From Cylindrodendrum hubeiense (Eukaryota > Ascomycota > Sordariomycetes > Hypocreales > Nectriaceae), in contig JAANBB010000784.1 of the NCBI GenBank assembly GCA_014621425.1, positions 1-10,695 on the forward strand: a stretch of 10,695 bases of DNA, written 5' to 3'. The stretch's first letter is position 1. The number at the start of each line of letters is the position of its first letter. Under the pieces are notes generated by a model, which saw only the letters and a list, made by a program, of their open reading frames with translations, was not told the DNA's origin and made no database searches. A program made the position numbers and the translations under genes. Shown here piece by piece: positions 1 through 9,596 of this stretch.

Positions 1-1639
1 AATATCTATTATCCTCTAAGTCTAAATATATAATTAGACTAGCTATAATAATATTATCTGACTTAGGATACTTATTAACTAGTATAATAATATTATTATC
101 AAAGATAGAGAGGCTAATCTTATATATTCACTTAGTCTCTTCTCTGGGTTATAGGTATAGTATTCCTTCTATTCAGATATAAAAACTTTAGTAAATTTAG
201 TTATTAATCTCTTATTATTTAGTGATTTTAGTATTAAGCTCTTTATTAATAAGTAATAGAGTTTTAGAATTAAGTTATCTATCTAGAATATTAATTTTAG
301 GTTTTCTACTTTAGGGATCTCTATCTCTTTTAACTATTATAATTATTTGTTTTCCTTTATTAATAGGGGGTACTTACTTATTTATAGGAACTGAAGTTCA
401 CTTAGAATTCTTTTTCCTATTTCTAGTTACTACTATAATTATTCTAATAACTATCTGGGATTTATTATCCTTAACTATAGTATTAATATATCTATTATTA
501 GAGATAAATTTAAACTTTTAATTAGTATTAGTATGGGTATACTTATTTTCAAAGTATCTAAACTTCCCACAATTATAATATTAGACTTTAAAGTGGTCCT
601 TTTATATTATACCTATTTCTATAGGTTCTAAGTCTGTTCTATAGGAAGTATTTGTTTATTATTTCTTGTCCTGGTTAGCTTTCTTACCTTTCCAGTTATT
701 ATTAAATATAATACCTCCTTTATTAGATTTCTTTTCTTATTATTTTTCAAACTATTAATTATCAAGTTCTATTATAAGTTAGATAATCATATTAAATATA
801 TTTAACTTTTAGCTAATTATTATATCCTTGATTTCTAACTTAAATCTTATATAGAATATTAAGATAAAGACTTATTCTCCTTATCCTTTAAGATAAGCTA
901 TATTATTCCGGAAGTTAATAGTATAGCTTAATACTAAGCCTTTCTACTTGAGTTTTTTAAGTCTTTTTTCTATAGTTTTCTTTTTATTAATTAGGCTAAA
1001 TACTCCTCTAAGTTCTCTCTTAAATACTATATAGAAATTATAGATTGTCTTGGTTTCGGTTTTGCGTCTATTATAAGGGTTATTAAGGAAATCTCTTATA
1101 AATAACTTAAACTAGATAAGAGCTTTATCCTTTAAGAATCCTATAATATACCTAATCTTATCTTTATTCTTAAAGAACTGGATAGGGTAATAGCTTTAGA
1201 ATATCCTAAGTTATATAAAGAAATTCTATAACTTTATTATAGAACTATTATAATCATCTAGTTTATAAGGTCTAAGAATCTCTCTTATATCTTTTTTACA
1301 AATAATAAGAGAATCAAACTAGATAATATAATCCTAATAAAGACCTTTTTACTTAATTAAATCTTTATAAAGTACTATATTCTACTTAATAAGTAAAGTA
1401 ATTTAGTTAGTCAGTATCTTTAACTCCTTAATCCTAGTATTCTTATTATATTTAGTTATTATAAGTAATTTACTAATTTTATTAAAGAATTATTTATTCT
1501 ACCTTTTAATATATTTGAGTTCTTCTCTTAAGACTTTATTATTATTAGGGTCTAGTATATTATTATTATCCTCTATAAGGGACTAAGTAATAAGTTATTT
1601 ATCTATAATAGGGATATCCCTAAGAATACTAGAAGCTAT
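1..1639 (-). pseudogene. gag: gag remnant of left copy (truncated by window, many stops)
   Basis: This is the minus-strand counterpart of the right-hand gag, read leftward from 1639. It covers roughly the first 546 codons: N-terminal region, the capsid-like core, the zinc knuckle and the first part of the long extension. The expected start codon reads ATA at 1639-1637, as in the right copy; ATG to ATA is what RIP does, because the complement of ATG holds a CpA. The zinc knuckle lies at 580-539 and reads YYNCGKFRYFENKY, keeping the second Cys and the following Gly that the right copy has lost; the first and last Cys are Tyr and the His is Tyr. In-frame stops are TAA and TAG at presumed Gln or Trp positions. 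A patch at 1047-1070 still contains two CpG sites. Gag would form the virus-like particle in the cytoplasm; this copy cannot. Confidence 0.88.
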
Positions 1640-1653
1640 TATTTTAACTTATT

Positions 1654-2101
1654 TAAAATATTACTTAGGTTAATATAATAATATACTAAATAAGAGCTAT
1701 TAATATATAATATTCTAATTACTATATATAAGTAAAGGTATAGAATAGGTAGGAATATATTAGGATATAATTTAAGTGAACCAGAATATATACTAAGTAA
1801 AGGGATTATAAAGTCTAATAATATGTAAATAAGAATATCTATATAATCAAGTCTATTAATAGTTAAGGAGTATATCTATCTAAAGTGAAATAATTTATAT
1901 ATATAACTAGTAAAGTAACTAAGTAATAGAGTATTGTAATCTATAGAGTAATGTGCTCTTAGAGTACTATTAGTCTTTAATATATTATTTCTTATATAAT
2001 TAGTCTAATATATCTAGCTTATAATAAATAAAAGAAAAAAGTAAGTTATAAATTACTACTAGTAGTAACTACCTAATTATTATATAGACTATAATATCAC
2101 A
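1654..2101 (-). repeat. 5' LTR of left copy (448 bp)
   Basis: On the minus strand this LTR begins TGTGATATTATAGTC at 2101 and ends AATATTTTA at 1654. It is exactly 448 bases, the same as the right-copy LTR at 3010-3457, and aligns with it throughout. It keeps the canonical initial TG, which both right-copy LTRs have changed to TA, but has lost the terminal CA (now TA), which the right 5' LTR keeps. Together the copies support the usual TG...CA ends with a short imperfect inverted repeat (TGTGATATT against AATATTTCA). Promoter and polyadenylation signals are expected here by family, but the sequence is too A+T-rich to place them by eye. Confidence 0.92.
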
Positions 2102-2668
2102 GTTCTTAAAGACTAGATTAAGATTATAATTAAGATCTATATCTGTAAATATAATTATAATAAAAATACTCATCTTTAAACCTAATATAAAAACCTCTCT
2201 ATAATTATTAGCTTAGACCTTTAACTAGTAAGAAATATAATTATAATTACTTAGAATAACTTCTTCTATACTATACTAAAGATCTCTTAAGACCTTATAA
2301 AATAAATAGATAATTTTAAATATATTATATATAAAATACTAATTTTAGACCTATCTCTTATAAAGGAAGTTATCTTATAGTATCTCTCTTTATAATAGCT
2401 AATAGAATCCTTCCTTAGATCTAAGCTTAAGATCTAAAAAGCTTAATTCTATAAGGAATTCTCAGAGAATATACTCTTATATAGGGATATTATAAATCAG
2501 ATCTATTATAAGATAATAATCACAGAAAGATTATAAAAGAAAACTTATAGAATTAAAAGAAATATATTTTCTATTAATAATAATATCTCTAATAAGCTAA
2601 CCCTTAAAAAAGAAATTACTAAGTCACTTTATAAGAAAAAGAAAAGATCTACTAAGAAAACCAAGTAA
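2102..2668 (+). pseudogene. Unidentified decayed coding-like stretch in the spacer
   Basis: I do not recognise this. Starting right at the edge of the left LTR, the plus-strand frame beginning at 2102 can be read for about 188 codons to a TAA at 2666-2668. It has about a dozen internal stops, all TAA or TAG, sparser in the last third. Its end is strongly basic: the last 15 or so residues before the stop are mostly Lys, Arg, Thr and Ser, such as a nuclear or DNA-binding tail might have. The frame one base later (from 2403) is about as open, so the reading frame is not settled. It may be the C-terminal remnant of another transposon or of a host gene interrupted by the left insertion; chance openness is also possible. 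No catalytic motif was seen. Confidence 0.25.
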
Positions 2669-2670
2669 AA

Positions 2671-2860
2671 GATATTATCACAGGCTGAGCCTGGATCATA
2701 GATCCGGACTGTGACCAGTCTAAGTTATAAGTATAGCTAGATAACTTAACCTCCAATTAAGTTATTACTTTCCCTTTTACCTTATTAGGAAACTGTAATA
2801 GAACAGGAAGGTCATAGCACTAACTATCACTTTAGTCCCTTTAGGATTAACCCCTTTTAG
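2671..2860. other. Pocket with retained CpA/TpG sites and nested inverted repeats
   Basis: This stretch is visibly richer in G, C, CpA and TpG than anything around it; 2681-2720 alone holds seven CpA or TpG dinucleotides. It contains several short inverted repeats packed together: AGGCT-G-AGCCT (2682-2692), GGATC-ATA-GATCC (2693-2705), TCACAG with CTGTGA (2678-2683 and 2709-2714), and GACT with AGTC (2707-2710 and 2717-2720). It resembles single-copy or short DNA that escaped RIP between two mutated repeats. I cannot assign a function. From about 2861 to 3009 the spacer returns to plain A+T-rich sequence with nothing recognisable. Confidence 0.5.
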
Positions 2861-3009
2861 ATATTATTATTATCTATAGAAACTATTTACTAAACCTATA
2901 AACTACCTTATAAACTTCCTAATTACTTCTATATCTTTAAGGAAAAGAAAATAAAAATATATTAATTTATAAAGAGAGATAAGATAAAGAAAACTATAAA
3001 TTAAAATCT

Positions 3010-3457
3010 TATTATATTACGGCCTATATAATAACCAGGCAATCACTACTAGTAATAATTCATAACTTACTTTTTTCTTTCATTTATTATAAGCTAGATA
3101 TATTAGATTAATTATATAAGGAGTGATATACTAGGAACTAATAGCATTCTAGGAATATATCATTCTATAGATTACAGCACTCTATTACTTAACTACTCTA
3201 TTAGTTATATATATAAACTATTTTACTTTAAATAGATATATTCCTTAATTATTAATAGACTTAATTATATAAATATTCTTATTTATATATTATTAGACCC
3301 TATAATTCCTTTACTTAATATATATTCTAATCTACTTAGATTATACCCTAATATATTCCTACTTATCTTATACCTTTATCTATATATAATAACTAGAATA
3401 TTATATATTAATAGTTCTTATTTAGTATACTACTATATTAATTTAAATAATATTTCA
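3010..3457 (+). repeat. 5' LTR of right copy (448 bp)
   Basis: It begins TATTATATTACGGCC and ends AATATTTCA. The start was fixed by alignment with the 3' LTR at 10494, which is directly preceded by the polypurine tract, and with the left-copy LTR, which begins TGTGATATTATAGTC; the end was fixed by the left copy and the CA dinucleotide. The initial TG has become TA. It keeps a CpG at 3020-3021 that both other LTR copies have lost. Over its first 51 bases it differs from the 3' LTR only by transitions, and from the left LTR by ten transitions and one transversion. Confidence 0.92.
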
Positions 3458-3471
3458 AATAAATCAAAATA
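3458..3471 (+). other. Very short 5' leader; primer-binding site not recognisable
   Basis: Only 14 bases separate the LTR end from the presumed gag start. They read AATAAATCAAAATA here and AATAAGTTAAAATA in the left copy. Gypsy elements usually have a tRNA primer-binding site beginning TGG at or next to this position; none is visible in either copy. Either RIP has erased it, the true gag start is further down (an in-frame ATA at 3535-3537 would give a 77-base leader), or the element primes differently, for instance self-priming as known for the Tf1 group. Confidence 0.4.
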
Positions 3472-4530
3472 ATAACTTCTAGCACTCCTAGGGATACCCC
3501 CACCACGGATAAATAACTCATTATTTAGCCCCTTATAGAGAATAATAATAATATACCAGACCCCAATAATAATAAAGTCTTAAGAGAAGAACTTAAATAT
3601 ATTAAGAGATAGAATAAATAACTCTTTAATAAAATCAGTGAACTATTTATAATAACTAAATATAATAAGAATATTAAGATTAAGGAATTAAAAATACTAA
3701 TTAATTAAGTTACCTTACTTATTAAGTAGAATATAATACTTTATAAAGACTTAATTAAGTAAAAAGGTCTTTACTAGGACTATATTATCTAACTTAACTC
3801 TCTCACTATTTATAGAAAAGATATAAGAGAGATCCTTAGACCTCATAAACCAGATAATTATAATAATTCTATAATAAAGTTATAGAACTTCTTTATATAA
3901 TTCAGGGTATTCTAAAGCTATTATCTTACCTAATTCTTTAAGGATAAAGATAAAGTTAGGTATACTATAAGATTCCTAAAGAATAAAACTCTTATCTAGT
4001 TCAAGCTATTTATAAGAGATTTTCTTAATAATCCCTATAATAAATATAAAACCAAAATCAAAACAATCTATAACTCCTATATAATATTTAAGAGAGAACT
4101 TAGAAAAGTATTTAGCCTAACTAATAAAAAGAAAGCTATAGAAAAAAGACTTAAAAAGCTCAAGTAAAAAAGCTTAGTATTAAGTTATACTACTAACTTC
4201 TAAAATAACATAGCCTATCTTAAAGGATAAGGAGAATAAGCTTTTATCTTAATATTCTATATAGAACTTAAATTAGAAATTAAGGATATAATAATTAATT
4301 AAAAGCTAAACATATTTAATATAATTATCTAATTTATAATAGAACTTAATAACTAATAATTTAAAAGATAATAAGAAAAGAAATCTAATAAAGAAGGTAT
4401 TATATTTAATAATAACTAGAAAGATAAGAAAACTAACTAGAATAAGAAATAATAAACAAACACCTCCTATAAAATAGACTCAGGACTTATAGAGATAGAT
4501 ATAATATAAAAGGATCACTCTAAAATCTAA

Positions 4531-4572
4531 TATTATAATTATAGGAAGTTCAGATACTTTAAAAACAAGTAT
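4531..4572 (+). other. CCHC zinc-knuckle remnant in gag
   Basis: Fourteen codons spaced as C-x2-C-x4-H-x4-C, with Tyr (TAT or TAC) now at all four metal-binding positions, each one transition from Cys or His. The Gly after the second Cys is Arg (AGG from GGG). The left copy at 580-539 differs at five of 42 bases, all transitions, and keeps TGT GGG for the second Cys and Gly. This nucleocapsid motif binds retroelement RNA. It is in the same frame as the presumed start at 3472, so there is no net frameshift in 1.1 kb. Confidence 0.88.
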
Positions 4573-5808
4573 ACTCATACTAATACTAATTAGAAGTTTA
4601 AACCTATCCCTAGTAACAGATATATTAATACTATAATCAAGGATAATAAACCCCAGATAGCTATTAGAATAATTATAATAATAACTAGAAATAGGAAAAA
4701 GAATCCTAAATAAACTCTAATTCCTATAAATAAGTAAATACCCCCTATTAATAAAGAAGAACAAATAATTATAATAATTAGAAGAAATAGAGATTCCTAA
4801 AGTAAAAAACCTAAGATTAATATTCTAAATAGACAGCTTAATTCTAAAACTCTACCACTTACTAATAAAGAGCTTAATATTAAAATCACTAAATAATAAG
4901 AGATTAATAACCAAATCTACTAAAACTTCTATACTTAAATAGAAGAAATATTATACCTATAATCCGGAAAAGAGACTAAGTAAGCATATAAGATTAATCT
5001 CTCTATCTCTAATAATAATATTATCATACTAGCTAATAAGTACCCTAAATTAGATAATACTATTATAGCTAGCCCGATTATATATTCAGACTTAAAGAAT
5101 AATAAATACTAAACCTATAATAAAAATAGAATAAGATAATAGGAAAATAACATAGAAATATATAAGAACCTAATAAAAGAATGATAAAACCTATATAATA
5201 ATAAACCTGTCTATATTCACACTTATAATATAAAAGAAAGGCAAAATCCAGTTAATATATTACCCTCACTATATTATCTTAATAATCCTCAAATATTACT
5301 AGACTATAATAATTATAACTTAATCTCTTAGACTAGTTATATAATATATATATATAAAATATATAAAAAGGAAAAAATACTAAATAAATACTATCTAATA
5401 TAAGTTTAACTAGGATTTATTATCTAATCTTATCTCTATAGGGAATTAAAATACTATTATATTATTAAATAGTTTAGTAATATTAGTATAATTACCCTAG
5501 AAGATAAGGGAGAAATATTTCCCCCTATATATATAAAACCTAAAATATTAGTATATAATTATATTATACTTAAATACCAAGTTTATAAATAAACTAAAAT
5601 TAAGAAATAATATAAATATAATACTAAAAATATCCTATATAAATTAAATAAAGCTTACTTATATAATAACTAAAACTATAAAACTTATATCATGGAAACC
5701 TAGATAGAGTTCTTATATATTAACTATATAATTTAATATAATTTTAACTTTAAGAATAAAAAAGGCACTAATAAGTTTAACTAAGCCTAGAAAACCAAAC
5801 TAAATTAA
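4573..5808 (+). other. Unassigned gag extension between zinc knuckle and protease
   Basis: This is the in-frame continuation of gag after the knuckle, about 410 codons. The first part (to about 4900) is low-complexity and rich in Ile, Asn, Lys and Pro. From about 4910 to 5805 it reads more like a folded domain, rich in Tyr and Trp-type positions, with legible stretches such as PVYIHTYNIKERQNPVN (5206-5256). Stops are at positions one transition from Gln or Trp. In most gypsy elements the protease follows soon after the knuckle, so this is an unusual insertion of about 1.2 kb. The left copy covers its first 180 codons without a net indel. I do not recognise a domain. Confidence 0.55.
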
Positions 5809-5939
5809 TAGAACTCCTAAAAATAGTAAGCTTAAAGAACAGGAAAACCACTATTACCAAACTCAGAATAAGGATCAGTTTCTAATCAGGGAAATAATTA
5901 CCACTACCTATAGAAAAGTAATAGGTATATGTAATAACT

Positions 5940-6120
5940 AAGAAAACAGAATTACTCCTAGAAAAGACTTTAAGTATAATATAAAGAATAGGGAAAAGAA
6001 GGATCCTAGAAATATTAATATAAGTTTAAGGAGTAGAACTTATTATAATAATAGATAGTAAAGTAAAAGATAATTATATTAATCCTAAAATAGTTAATAT
6101 ATTTAAATTATTATAGAAAG
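5940..6120 (+). other. Aspartic protease domain remnant of pol
   Basis: This domain would cleave the Gag-Pol polyprotein. The core reads GVELIIIIDSKVKDNYINP beginning near 6034. The Asp (GAT, 6054-6056) and Ser (AGT) of the D-S/T-G-A active site remain; the Gly is Lys (AAA) and the Ala is Val (GTA). The run of hydrophobic residues before it and the N-Y-I-N-P that follows match the usual shape of retropepsin sequences in fungal gypsy elements. The upstream limit is approximate. Confidence 0.8.
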
Positions 6121-6689
6121 ATAAGGAGAAACTATATTTAATATAAAACCTAAAAGGAGGTTTCTTTTAGTATAATAATAGATAGATTAGCTAGATAATT
6201 CTATACCTAAAGGTTTTTATTAATAGAAAAAATTAAGGAATCTCTCTTAATATTCTACTAATTTAATAATACTATCTTATTCTTAGATATCTATAGCTTA
6301 AGAAATATAACCTAAATATTAACTGGAGAACTAGCTAAATATAAATTAATTTTAATAATATACTCTCTAATATTAATAAATATAACTTAAAAAAAGAGAG
6401 ATCTTAAACCTTATCTAATAATAATAAAGATTATAAAATAGAGGAAAAGAAATCTCCCTCTATATTTCCTAAGGGAATATAATATAAATATTATAAAGGA
6501 TAGAAATAATAATTCTAATAAGTTATTAACTAAGTTTAATAATAATTTATATAATTAAATAAAGATCTTAAAAAAATAAAGAAAATACCTAAAGAAGAAT
6601 ACTTAAAGAATATATTAGTATAATATTAAATCTATAAAGCTCTCTTTAAGAAAGAACTTAAGACTAGACTACTAGAATTCAATTAATAG

Positions 6690-7300
6690 AACTATAAAAT
6701 TAAATTGAAAGACAGAATAAGTCTCACATTCTACCCTATATTTAATCTAATAATTATATAACTTAATATATTTAAAGAATATATTAAAGATATACTTAAG
6801 AAGGGATTTATATAAATATCTAAATCCTCTATTAATTACCTAATTATATTTATTCTAAAGAAAAATAATAAACTTTAACTAATTATAGATTATAGATAGT
6901 TAAATAATATTACCCTAAAAGATTAAATACTATTCCCACTTATTATAAAACTTAAGGATTATCTCTATAATAAGAAGATCTTTATAGTCCTTAATCTAAA
7001 AAATATATATAATCTTATCTAAATTAAGGAAGAATATAAATAGAAAATCACATTTAGAATAAAGTTTAGATTCTTTAAATACCTTATAATATCCTTTAAT
7101 CTCACTAATACCCTAATAATATTCTAATAAATAATTAATAATATATTATAAGAATACCTAGATATCTTTATTATATATTATTTAAATAATATTCTTATCT
7201 TCTTAGATATCCTAGAAGAATATATAATATATATTTATATAATATTAAAAGTACTATAAGATATCAAATTCTTAGTTAAACTAAATAAGAGTAATTTCCA
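6690..7300 (+). other. Reverse transcriptase domain remnant of pol
   Basis: This domain would make DNA from the element's RNA. Clear landmarks in one frame are: LTIDYR (D at 6888-6890) followed by a stop where Gln or a similar residue stood, then LNNIT; the first catalytic motif KIFIVLNLKNIYNLI from 6975, where the expected Asp is Asn (6993-6995); the stretch ending ISFNLTNTLIIF near 7115; and the active-site box reading YLNN (7179-7190) in place of Y-L/V-D-D, followed by ILIF. All three catalytic Asp positions are therefore Asn, each one G-to-A step away. Confidence 0.93.
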
Positions 7301-7559
7301 CACTTAAAAAGTTAAATTTCTAGAATATATAATCTCTTATAATTAGATTAAGATAAATCTTAAGAAAATTATAATAATTAGTGAATAGTTATAATTAAAA
7401 TACTTAAAAAATATTTAATTATTCCTAGGATTTATAAATTATTATTAACAATTCCTTAAAAACTTTAATAAATATATTATATTACTAATATAATTTATAA
7501 AAAAAGGAGAACTATTTTAATAGGATATTACTATAAAAAAAGTATTTAATATAATTAAG

Positions 7560-7985
7560 GAAATAATCCTGAGTGAACTAGTTCTAATTATATTTAATCT
7601 AGATAAATAAGTTAAACTTAAAATTAACTCTTTAAACTTTATTTAAGGTATTTAGATTAGATAAAAAGATAATATAAGAGTATTATATCTTATTACTTTC
7701 TTCTTATATAAATATTATAATACTAAACTTAACTATCCTATCTATAATAAAGAATTCCTTATAATAGTTAATATATTTAAAGAATTTAAATACTATTTCC
7801 TTGAAAGTAAATATAAAGTTAAGATCTTTACTAATTATAAGAATATCTTATACTTTATTATTACCTAATAACTTAATAGATAATAGCTTAGATATATTAA
7901 ATACCTATTCAAGTTTAACTATATTATTATCTATATTAAAGGTATAGAAAATAACTATATAAATACTATTAGTTAATAACCTAAC
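7560..7985 (+). other. RNase H domain remnant of pol
   Basis: This domain would degrade RNA in the RNA:DNA hybrid. In the RT frame, the entry motif reads KINSLNFI from about 7620, with Asn (7626-7628) where family members have the first catalytic Asp. The later TNYKNLSYF-type motif lies at 7830-7860, with Asn (7833-7835) for Asp before the usual His-Lys-Asn-Leu pattern; the His is Tyr. It ends with a segment matching the usual F-N-x-x-I-x-Y-x-K-G tether, near 7912-7950. Confidence 0.85.
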
Positions 7986-8459
7986 TTTAATAAAGGTAAG
8001 ATCTAAACTAATAACCAGATCTTAAGCTTTAATATAGAAGGATACCTAGAATAGTAATATATTACTATTATATAAAAGATAAGACTAAAACCTAAATATC
8101 TTTAATAAATTTAAGAAATAGACCTTATAATAAATTTCATAGATTAATATTAAGAAAGAATAGGAAAAGTTAGATACTAGAATAGATATATTATTATTCT
8201 AGAAGGATTAGAATATAGGATAGTAAAAGATATTTATAAAGACAGACTATATAATAATAACACTAATACCCTATATAATAAGATTATAGAGATATATAAT
8301 ATATATAGTCTTACTAATACTATTAAAAACACTATTTAACATTATAATAAATATATATTAAGTAGAATTATTAGTATAATATTCTAAGTTAAATTTAATA
8401 ATCTATTATACTAATAAATCTAGAAGTTTAATAATAAACTATTACTAGAAAATAAGAGT

Positions 8460-9450
8460 GAAAAACTCTAAGTATTAGAAGACCTATATCCTAACTTAAT
8501 ACAGGAAGTTTACAAACACTCTCTATATAAATACTAAAAAATTAATAAAATCCTTAATAGAGTTAAATTAACATATTAATTTCCTAAGATAAAGAAAATA
8601 ATATAGGATATTATTAGTTAGTATAACTTATACTATAAGTTTACTATAAAATAATATAAACTATATAGAGAACTATAATCTTTCCTAGTTATTAAATGAC
8701 CTTAGGATTCTATTATAATAGACTTTATTATTAAACTATCCCTATTTAAAGACCTATTATAGATGTCTTCTATAATAATATTCTAGTTATTATTAATAGA
8801 TTTATAAAATTTTCCTATTTTATATCCTATTAGAAATTAACAGATACTAAATAATTTACCTATATATTCCTATAGAATATTATTAGTATTTATAGACTAC
8901 CTTTAGAAATACTCTCTAATAAAGAATTCCTATTTATATCTAAATTTTAATAAGTCTTAATATCACATATAAGATTAAATTACTAACTTACTATTACTTA
9001 GAGATCCTAAGTAAATAGCTAAATAGAACAAATAAATTAAATACTAGAATAATACCTTTATTATTATATTAATTATAAATAAGATAACTAAGTTAAAAAG
9101 CTCCTAATCATATAGCTAAGCTATAACACAGCTAAAAATAAAAGTATAAAACTCACCCTAGTATTTATTAATTTTAGATTTAATACTAAAACCTATAAAA
9201 TAAACTAACCTGGTTTAGTTAATCCCAAAGTAATCCTCATATTAAAATAATTTAAAGATCTATACTAAGAAATAAAAATAGAACTCAAATTTATCAGATT
9301 TTAGATAAAAAAAATACTATAATCTAAAATAGATAAAGGGACTATCCTTTTTAGAGGGAGATATAGTTTACCTTATCATAAAAAATATTATAATAATATA
9401 TACAAATAAAAAACTAAACTATAAATATATTAGACCCTATAAAATTCTAT
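8460..9450 (+). other. Integrase domain remnant of pol (HHCC, D-D-35-E, GPY/F)
   Basis: This domain would insert the DNA copy into chromosomes. The zinc-binding region has His (8517-8519) and, five codons on, Tyr from His (8532-8534), then Tyr-x2-Tyr from Cys-x2-Cys (8622-8633). The core has the first Asp intact (GAC, 8721-8723), the second as Asn (AAT, 8918-8920) and the Glu intact (GAA, 9026-9028). Exactly 35 codons lie between the last two, as in the D-D-35-E family, although they are now in a shifted frame. The GPY/F motif reads RPY (9432-9440) with Gly changed to Arg. Two single-base indels (near 8754 and in 9307-9314) flank the shifted segment. Confidence 0.92.
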
Positions 9451-9596
9451 AAAAAATATCAGAAAATAACTACAAATTAAATCTATTACTAAAAGTTAAA
9501 CTTCACTCAGTTTTCTATATCTTATTACTTAAGATAGTTAAAGATACAATTCACATTAAGTTTAGTAATAAACCTAAGACTAAAGTTAATAGCCTA

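Larger units (their letters stand above)
1..2101 (-). mobile_element. Ty3/gypsy retrotransposon, left copy, 5' part only, RIP-degraded
   Basis: This is the 5' end of a retrotransposon read on the minus strand: an LTR at 1654-2101, then gag running left and leaving the window. Its reverse complement aligns with 3010-5110 of the plus-strand copy over the whole 2101 bases with no net length difference, so identity and boundaries come directly from comparing the two. The differences I checked by eye are almost all transitions. Over 1047-1070 the left copy keeps C or G at all seven differing sites out of 24, so locally it is less mutated than the right copy. Its pol and 3' LTR would lie left of the window. 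The base after its LTR end, 2102, starts unrelated spacer, so any target-site duplicate would begin GTTCT (plus strand, 2102-2106). Confidence 0.93.
1..5110. repeat. Large inverted repeat: arms 1-2101 and 3010-5110, 908-bp spacer
   Basis: The reverse complement of 1-2101 pairs with 3010-5110 position for position (left p with right 5111-p). Anchors agree along the whole length: LTR outer ends 2101/3010, LTR inner ends 1654/3457, presumed gag start 1639/3472, zinc knuckle 580-539/4531-4572, and the window edge 1/5110. Because the LTRs face each other, this is two elements in head-to-head orientation rather than one rearranged element. The arms have diverged by transitions, so hairpin formation would be imperfect. 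Confidence 0.93.
3472..5808 (+). pseudogene. gag: gag, with capsid-like core, CCHC knuckle and a long C-terminal extension
   Basis: Gag forms the virus-like particle and packages the RNA. One frame can be followed from an ATA (presumed ATG) at 3472 to stops at 5806-5811, about 778 codons. Residues about 35-80 are charged and could form a coiled coil. Residues about 100-270 match the retrotransposon Gag core in pattern, with the stretch KVRYTIRFLKNKTLI beginning near 3952. The zinc knuckle is residues 354-367 (4531-4572), reading YYNYRKFRYFKNKY; with G/C restored at mutated sites this is C-x2-C-x4-H-x4-C, and the left copy keeps the second Cys. The frame then continues about 410 codons, much longer than usual for Gag. 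In-frame stops are TAA or TAG, with one TGA at 5182-5184 fitting a mutated TGG. An alternative start is 3535. An in-frame ATG survives at 5692. Non-functional. Confidence 0.85.

Noticed and set aside
2102..2668. C-terminal part of a pogo/Fot1-type DNA transposase, suggested by the basic tail.
   Set aside because: No DDE residues or HTH motif can be seen and two frames compete, so the family was not assigned.
2678..2714. A complete MITE (small non-autonomous DNA transposon) formed by the nested inverted repeats.
   Set aside because: The inverted repeats are only 4-6 bases each and no target-site duplication flanks them, so a mobile element cannot be claimed.
3200..3220. A TATA-box-like TATATATAAA within the 5' LTR.
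   Set aside because: Such strings occur throughout this A+T-rich DNA, so the match carries no weight.
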